This document shows positions 59,410 through 64,000 of a DNA stretch of 64,000 bases, in pieces. The notes beneath the pieces were generated by a model. It ran no database searches, was not told the origin of the DNA, and saw nothing but the letters and a program-made list of their open reading frames with translations. The position numbers and the translations under genes were made by a program. The DNA comes from Cydia pomonella (lineage: Eukaryota; Arthropoda; Insecta; Lepidoptera; Tortricidae), in assembly GCF_033807575.1 (NCBI RefSeq), contig NC_084726.1, positions 744,001 to 808,000 of the forward strand, given 5' to 3'. Each line of letters starts with the position of its first letter. The first letter of the stretch is position 1.

Positions 59410-60032
59410 CTGTGGACCATAAAACATGTTAATCAATTCATATGCTTTTTAGGTTATAAAAGCTGTAGCAATAATGACTCATAATTAGAGATGCAACGAA
59501 TATTCGGCTACTATTCGGTATCCGGCCTATTCGGCCACAATTTCACTATTCGGCCGAATACCGAATAGTACGTTAACACGTAAATAACGGTAAACGAGGG
59601 GTAAAAAAAGTAACAATTATTAAGATCAGTCAATCTTTCAGACTACCTTTATATTCATACTATGAATTTCATAGATAGTACAAAAATATGAGAATTTTTT
59701 TTTTACACACACGACGAAAACGAACGCACCACAATGTCCCCAATTCAATACGCACTGCGCGCATCAGAATAAACGCAATTTCTATCAAAGATTGTGGTTT
59801 GTTATTGGGATTGGCCCAAACATTAGAGTTGCATTTTTTCTTTATATAGCAAAAGAAAGTCAGCCAACCACAGTATTCAAACTCAAATCACGAAATGAAC
59901 TGCCGCTACCCCATACGTGAAGAAAGGCGGTAGCGACGGTGGAGCAGTTTAACATAAGTTCCATCATTTAGCATTAAATTGAGTTCTAGTCATCTGATGA
60001 CATAATTTTGACGAGTGTGAAATTTGTATTAA
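59410..60032. other. Intron upstream of exon A, with 'attcgg' repeat
   Basis: At 59490..59580 short repeats of 'attcgg' / 'ccgaat' make a self-complementary block (ctattcggtatccggcctat). The rest is unremarkable. Confidence 0.45.
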
Positions 60033-60300
60033 CAACCGATGCTAGTGAGTTTTGGTTGGGAGCCGTCCTGTTCCATTTAAATTTACAAAACAACTCAACC
60101 AACACTTGTTTCTCTGTTTTATTGCTACTCGTAGTTCATAAAACTATTAAACAATCTAAGTATTTATAGACGCTTTTGATGTCTAGTCTACTCTTGATGC
60201 TAACTGCACCATCGGCCACGCTGTTAACTATCCATTCGTAACTCTTATTTCAAAAACATAAGGCCCAATAATGGTCAATTAAGTGTGTTAGTACGATACC
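60033..60300. repeat. Second copy of the segment at 57880..58084
   Basis: Direct, diverged copy. It includes 'aaggcccaataatggtcaat' and 'gtgtgttagtac' corresponding to the bases just downstream of exon B, but no exon B sequence follows. Confidence 0.6.
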
Positions 60301-60554
60301 CTTGTAACATTTGCATGTGTTACAATTTCATCACCTGTGTAAACACCGCCTTGAACCTGAAGGCTTCTTGAAGTTATGTGGCAGACAATGTTATTTACCG
60401 ATGAACATATTACTTATAAAATATGCGCTTACTTTGTAACTAGTTTTATCTAGTTTGTTATTTTATATTATTTACTTATAACAATTGTGAAGGCATGACA
60501 ATTAAGAGTTTTTTAAGTGGGACACTGAATGGAAATCATAAACTATAAAATATT

Positions 60555-60681
60555 CGACGACTGGTCTAGCCTAGTGACCCTGCCTATGAAGCTGGTCCTG
60601 GGTTCAAATCCCGGTAAGGACATTAATTTGTGTGATTTTCACAGATATTTGTTGCTCAGTCATGGGTGCTTTCTATGTATA
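60555..60681 (+). repeat. 5' part of a SINE split by the DD41D transposon
   Basis: 'cgactggtctagcctagtga' 'ccctgcctatgaag' and the B box 'gggttcaaatcc' belong to the SINE family of 13390..13625. The copy breaks at TA (60680..60681) and continues at 63148. Confidence 0.85.
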
Positions 60682-61460
60682 CAACGTGTCCCAAAACTCA
60701 ACGATAAGCCGGCACCAGAGGATGGAGCTGCTTATGATTATTCGAGAAAAAATAAGGAAAAAAATATATCTCAATTATTTTAGAAATTACAGAAAAAAAA
60801 TGAAATTCATTGAAAATCGACATCCCTAATGGTATTTTTAACGACCATGTCTACAAATATTCAAATATTACTGTTTTTTATTTTGTTTTTGGAAACTTCA
60901 GTAGCCCTGCTATCTAACACAGTTCTTAAAAATACCAAAATACATGTAGTTTTTACACAAAAAATAATCAAAATTCATTTTGTCCCTACAATTTTGAAAG
61001 ATTGTTTCTTACAGTCCACTTTCAATCATCATGGTGTAAAAAAATAGTATCGACACCACTATGGCAATTATTTCCAAAAGTTGACGCAACTAACCAAGAT
61101 TCCAAAATGGTATAATACTTTGGGAAACCTAGTCACAACAAAAAACAACGAATTTTTAAACAAGAACCGACATTTTTAAAATGTTGATATTATTCACTTT
61201 TGAAAAGGGTTGTTGTTGCAAGTTTTAAAATTTCAATGGAAAATGTGGGTAGTTAATACAATTTTCAAGTCAGTACACTCTGATCCTTTGTTCGCTGTGC
61301 ACCGTTCCGTATTAATTGATGTGGCTCTCATACTAACAACTCTTGGCTTTGCTTTTTGGACTGGTGATCTGCAAACTGTACTGACCTGGCATTATTTTGG
61401 ACTGTGATTGTGTTTTGTGTATTGGACTTTTTCCGTATTCTGGATTGTTTAGCGTTTATC

Positions 61461-61667
61461 ATGCCGCTACCGTACACACCGTTGGAATACGCTAATATGC
61501 ATCTCATTTATGGAGAATGCCGATGCAATGCTAACGCTGCTAGCAAATTGTATCGAGAAAGGTACCCAAATGTTCAAAGACATCCGGATTATCGAGTGTT
61601 AATAATGTACATCAAGCCTTTGCGGAAGGTCGTTGACCATTTGACAGGAGACACACTGAAGACCTAG
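61461..61667 (+). pseudogene. N-terminal DNA-binding fragment of the DD41D transposase
   Basis: 69 codons from the ATG at 61461 to TAG at 61665..61667: 'PLPYTPLEYANMHLIYGECR' 'CNANAASKLYRERYP'. This is the helix-turn-helix module found at the N-terminus of many arthropod Tc1/mariner-type proteins (DUF4817-like, by resemblance). The frame then ends and the catalytic part resumes in another frame at 61669, with the linker also carrying a stop, so the gene is broken here. Confidence 0.7.
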
Positions 61668-61668
61668 A

Positions 61669-62523
61669 TTGGAACGCGATGAAGAAGTTCTCAATGAAAT
61701 AGAAAACGATTCAACTACCTCGGTACGTGCCATAGAACTAGCTACGGGAATACCAAAAAGTTCTGCACATCGAATTCTAAAACGTCACAGACTTCACCCA
61801 TATCACTACAGGCGTGTGCAGACGTTACTACCGCGGGACTATCCACATCGGGTCGCATTTTGCCGTGCGATGCTGCAAAAGCACAGGGAAGATCCCCAAT
61901 TCTTAGACAAAGTTCTATGGTCGGATGAATCAACCTGCAAGAAAGATGGCTATTCAAATCTTCACAACTTACATAGTTGGAGCAATGAAAATCCGCACTT
62001 GATGAGAGAAGACAAATCTCAGTATCAATTCAAGGTTAACTTATGGACGGGCATCTTAAATGGAAATGTAATTGGACCCTTTGAGTTACAAGGAAACCTT
62101 AATGGTGATGGCTATTTGACCTTTTTACAAAACGACTTGCCTGAATTATTAGAAGACGTGCCTTTACGTGATTTACAAAACATGTGGTTTCAAAATGATG
62201 GTTGCCCAGCTCACTATGCCCGTGCAGTGCGAGAATACTTAAACCAAGAGTATCCAGGGCGTTGGATCGGGCGACTTGGTCCTATCTTGTGGCCACCCCG
62301 TTCGCCCGACCTGAACCCCCTGGACTTCTTCTACTGGGGCTGTCTTAAAGACAAAATCTACTCAAAACCCATAGCAACATTGGACGAGCTTCGCCAAAAA
62401 ATCACACAAGCTGCGGATCATATCAATGGTAGAAGATATGCACGACGGATAAAACGATCATTTCTAAGGCGATGTCATGTCTGTATTAATGCCGGTGGCA
62501 GGCAATTTGAACATTTACTGTAG
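61669..62523 (+). CDS. Transposase catalytic part, DD41D type
   Basis: 284 codons from a TTG, no ATG near the start. Residues 15-40 form a second helix-turn-helix ('SVRAIELATGIPKSSAHRIL'). The catalytic triad is Asp86 (WSDES), Asp177 (QNDGCPAH) and Asp219 (SPDLNPLDFF); I count 41 residues between the second and third Asp. The closing 'SPDLNPLD' plus 'YWGCLKDK' are hallmarks of the superfamily. The catalytic part is intact but lacks its own start and the first DNA-binding module, so the copy is probably non-autonomous. Confidence 0.85.
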   Translation: MERDEEVLNEIENDSTTSVRAIELATGIPKSSAHRILKRHRLHPYHYRRVQTLLPRDYPHRVAFCRAMLQKHREDPQFLDKVLWSDESTCKKDGYSNLHNLHSWSNENPHLMREDKSQYQFKVNLWTGILNGNVIGPFELQGNLNGDGYLTFLQNDLPELLEDVPLRDLQNMWFQNDGCPAHYARAVREYLNQEYPGRWIGRLGPILWPPRSPDLNPLDFFYWGCLKDKIYSKPIATLDELRQKITQAADHINGRRYARRIKRSFLRRCHVCINAGGRQFEHLL

Positions 62524-63147
62524 TATTAATAATGTAGTAAATGAATTTAAAAAAAAGGAAAAAAAATTTTTCCATTTCTTTGCATTTATTCAACATTTTT
62601 CAACAACAAAAATCCTTTTTTGGGTACAGTAAAAGTGATTTCCGCCAACATTAAATAATGTCGATTCTTGTTTAAAAATTCGTTGTTTTTTTTTGTGACT
62701 AGGTTTCCTAAAGTATTATACCATTTTGGAATCTTGGTTAGTTGCGTCAACTTTTGAAAATAATTGCCATAGTGGTGTCGATAGTATTTTTTTACACCAT
62801 GATGATTGAAAGTGGACTGTAAGAAAAAATCTTTCAAAATTGTAGGGACAAAATGAATTTTGATTATTTTTTGTGTAAAAACTACATGTATTATGGTATT
62901 TTTAAGAACTGTGTTAGATAGTAGGGCTACTTAAGTTTCCAAAAACAAAAAAAAAACAGTAATATTTGAATATTTGTGACATGGTCGTTAAAAATACCAT
63001 TAGGGATGTCGATTTTCGATGAATTTCATTTTTTTTCTGTAATTTCTAAAATAATTGAGATATATTTTTTTCCTTATTTTTTCTCGACTAATCATAAGCA
63101 GCTCCATCCTCTGGTGCCGGCTTATCGTTGAGTTTTGGGACACGTTG

Positions 63148-63265
63148 TATAAGTATGTATTTATCCATACAAGTATGTATATCGTTGCCTAGTACCCATT
63201 ACAGGCTTTGCTTAGTTTGGGGCTAGATTGATCTATGTAAGATGTCCCCCAATAATAAACATTTT
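63148..63265 (+). repeat. 3' part of the SINE split by the DD41D transposon
   Basis: 'taagtatgtatttatccat' then 'tatcgttgcctagtacccat' and 'tgatctatgtaagatgtccc' correspond, with divergence, to the SINE tail. Confidence 0.75.
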
Positions 63266-63451
63266 TTTTTCATTGACTCGGAACTTCAGCTGCGCCGATT
63301 TTTTTGTTTCAACGCCATGAAATCTTTAAAAAAAACTTGGTTTATTCAAAATCAAATTATTTCATAAAGATATTGTTTAGTCATATTAGCCGCGAAAACT
63401 GAGCCGGTTGAAATCCGGCCCCGTCCAATAGAGGGTTTGATCACTTTTTGT

Positions 63452-63848
63452 TTAGGCGAAGAACCTCCGTACCGTAAAACTACCCAACTATAGTCCAATA
63501 CTGCAACTATGGTCCACAAGTTCAAAAGGAAATTAAGTATCTATACCACTGTTCCTTTTGGTTTACTCCTAATTTTACCTTTCATTTATAAACATACTTT
63601 GCCATAGAACTACAAAAATATAGTAAAATACACACCTGAACGAGAAAAATTAAGTTTATTTGTGGACCATAGTTGGGAGCTTTGGACTATAGTTGGGTGG
63701 TTTTACGGTAGCGATTCCGCGCGGTGCAGCGGCGTCGTGTGTCCGGTCTAATGGGATTATTTACACCGTGATAAAAAAATTCACGCCGGGCCACCACCGT
63801 TCCGCGCGGAGCAGCGGTGCCACACCGTTACGTGGGTTCTTCGCCTTA
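63452..63848. mobile_element. MITE carrying another MITE
   Basis: Outer ends 'ttaggcgaagaacctccgta' and the reverse complement of 'taaggcgaagaacccacgta' at 63829..63848. After removal of the inner element the outer one is about 160 bp and GC-rich. Confidence 0.7.
63472..63708. mobile_element. Inner 237-bp MITE, TA-flanked
   Basis: The left arm 'ccgtaaaactacccaactat' 'agtccaatactgcaactatgg' is mirrored on the right to 63708 ('...agttgggtggttttacgg'). TA flanks both sides (63470..63471, 63709..63710), consistent with a Tc1/mariner-type insertion into the outer MITE. Confidence 0.8.
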
Positions 63849-64000
63849 GTATATGACATCAATTTCAGTGTACAATTTCAGAGACAATTGGCACTTGACC
63901 ACGGTTTCGTGTATTCCAAAATTGCTGTCAGAAATAAGTGATACGAGTAAAGGTTTTTCTAAGACAATTTCCCTGTATCTTCTACAATTTTGGATTTCCC

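Larger units (their letters stand above)
51057..57762 (+). mobile_element. BEL/Pao LTR retrotransposon 2 (6,706 bp)
   Basis: The element has 541-bp LTRs TGTCC...GAACA (51057..51597 and 57222..57762) with one difference seen (t at 51592, a at 57757), and a 5-bp target duplication ctcct (51052..51056 and 57763..57767). A primer binding site candidate tggccttcgatccgc begins at 51601, three bases after the LTR. The purine-rich ggtgggcggaa (57211..57221) abuts the right LTR. One uninterrupted polyprotein lies inside. It is recent, potentially autonomous, and inserted in the B-C intron antisense to the host gene. It is a different family from element 1 by LTR length and protein sequence. Confidence 0.95.
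60682..63147 (+). mobile_element. Tc1/mariner-like DD41D transposon with TIRs of about 0.5 kb
   Basis: The ends are caacgtgtcccaaaactcaa and its reverse complement, flanked by TA (60680..60681, 63148..63149). The inverted repeats continue inward to about 61235 and 62590, roughly 550 bp each with small indels and substitutions, far longer than the 20 to 30 bp usual for mariner. The centre encodes a helix-turn-helix fragment and a transposase, out of frame with each other. Both TIRs carry short incidental frames ('STFNHHGVKK' in each). It is inserted into a SINE. Confidence 0.9.

Noticed and set aside
51267..57644. Two identical 70-codon frames at 51267 and 57432
   Set aside because: They lie inside the two LTRs of BEL/Pao element 2.
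60829..62837. Frames 60829..61047 (+) and 62586..62837 (-) sharing 'STFNHHGVKK'
   Set aside because: They are mirror images because they are in the two long TIRs of the DD41D transposon.

Overview
The window looks like one intron-rich piece of an insect chromosome, most likely lepidopteran (inference from the repeat families: tRNA-derived SINEs with an 'aataatgtcctataatatttattta' type tail, short retroposons ending 'cgacgtagtattaaaaa', BEL/Pao elements, many TA-flanked MITEs; no bacterial gene organisation is present). Apart from transposon proteins I find one host gene, and it runs on the minus strand across 15039..59409.

The gene is a RhoGEF2 / PDZ-RhoGEF / LARG (ARHGEF11/12) homologue. 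I could assemble 14 consecutive coding exons (named A to N here, in order of transcription from right to left) whose splice phases all agree. They encode a coiled-coil stretch (A, B), a proline-rich linker (C-E), the RGS-like (RGSL) domain (F-I), a basic linker (J, K) and a complete C1 zinc finger split over two exons (L, M), whose Cys/His spacing is perfect only after the predicted splice. The PDZ exons should lie to the right of the window and the DH-PH exons to the left.

The striking feature is that five exons of this gene carry local tandem copies of part of themselves with a splice site attached: E (5' half plus acceptor), G (3' part plus donor, still open and phase-compatible), H (five 3'-half copies), M (two extra copies) and above all I. 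The 3' part of exon I plus the first 17 intron bases has been amplified into a 6.8-kb GC-rich minisatellite (26238..33054; 39 units of 126 bp, 16 of 112 bp, one of 111 bp), so that the same splice donor occurs 57 times in a row. The array is stop-free in all three minus-strand frames and has an internal 1,960-bp higher-order duplication.

Layout: 1..15000 intron or intergenic DNA with MITEs, SINEs and LINE remnants; 15039..21488 exons N to J; 22297..24250 a foldback-like composite element; 26238..33227 the array and exon I; 33525..35933 exon H and its copies, interrupted by a decayed jockey-like LINE; 36213..42536 a BEL/Pao retrotransposon (perfect 173-bp LTRs, cgact target duplication); 42683..49339 exons G to C; 51057..57762 a second BEL/Pao element (541-bp LTRs with one difference, ctcct target duplication, one intact 1,714-codon polyprotein); 58085..59409 exons B and A; 60682..63147 a Tc1/mariner-like DD41D transposon with TIRs of about 0.5 kb inserted into a SINE; 63452..63848 a MITE inside a MITE. 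Both BEL/Pao elements lie antisense to the host gene, in its introns.
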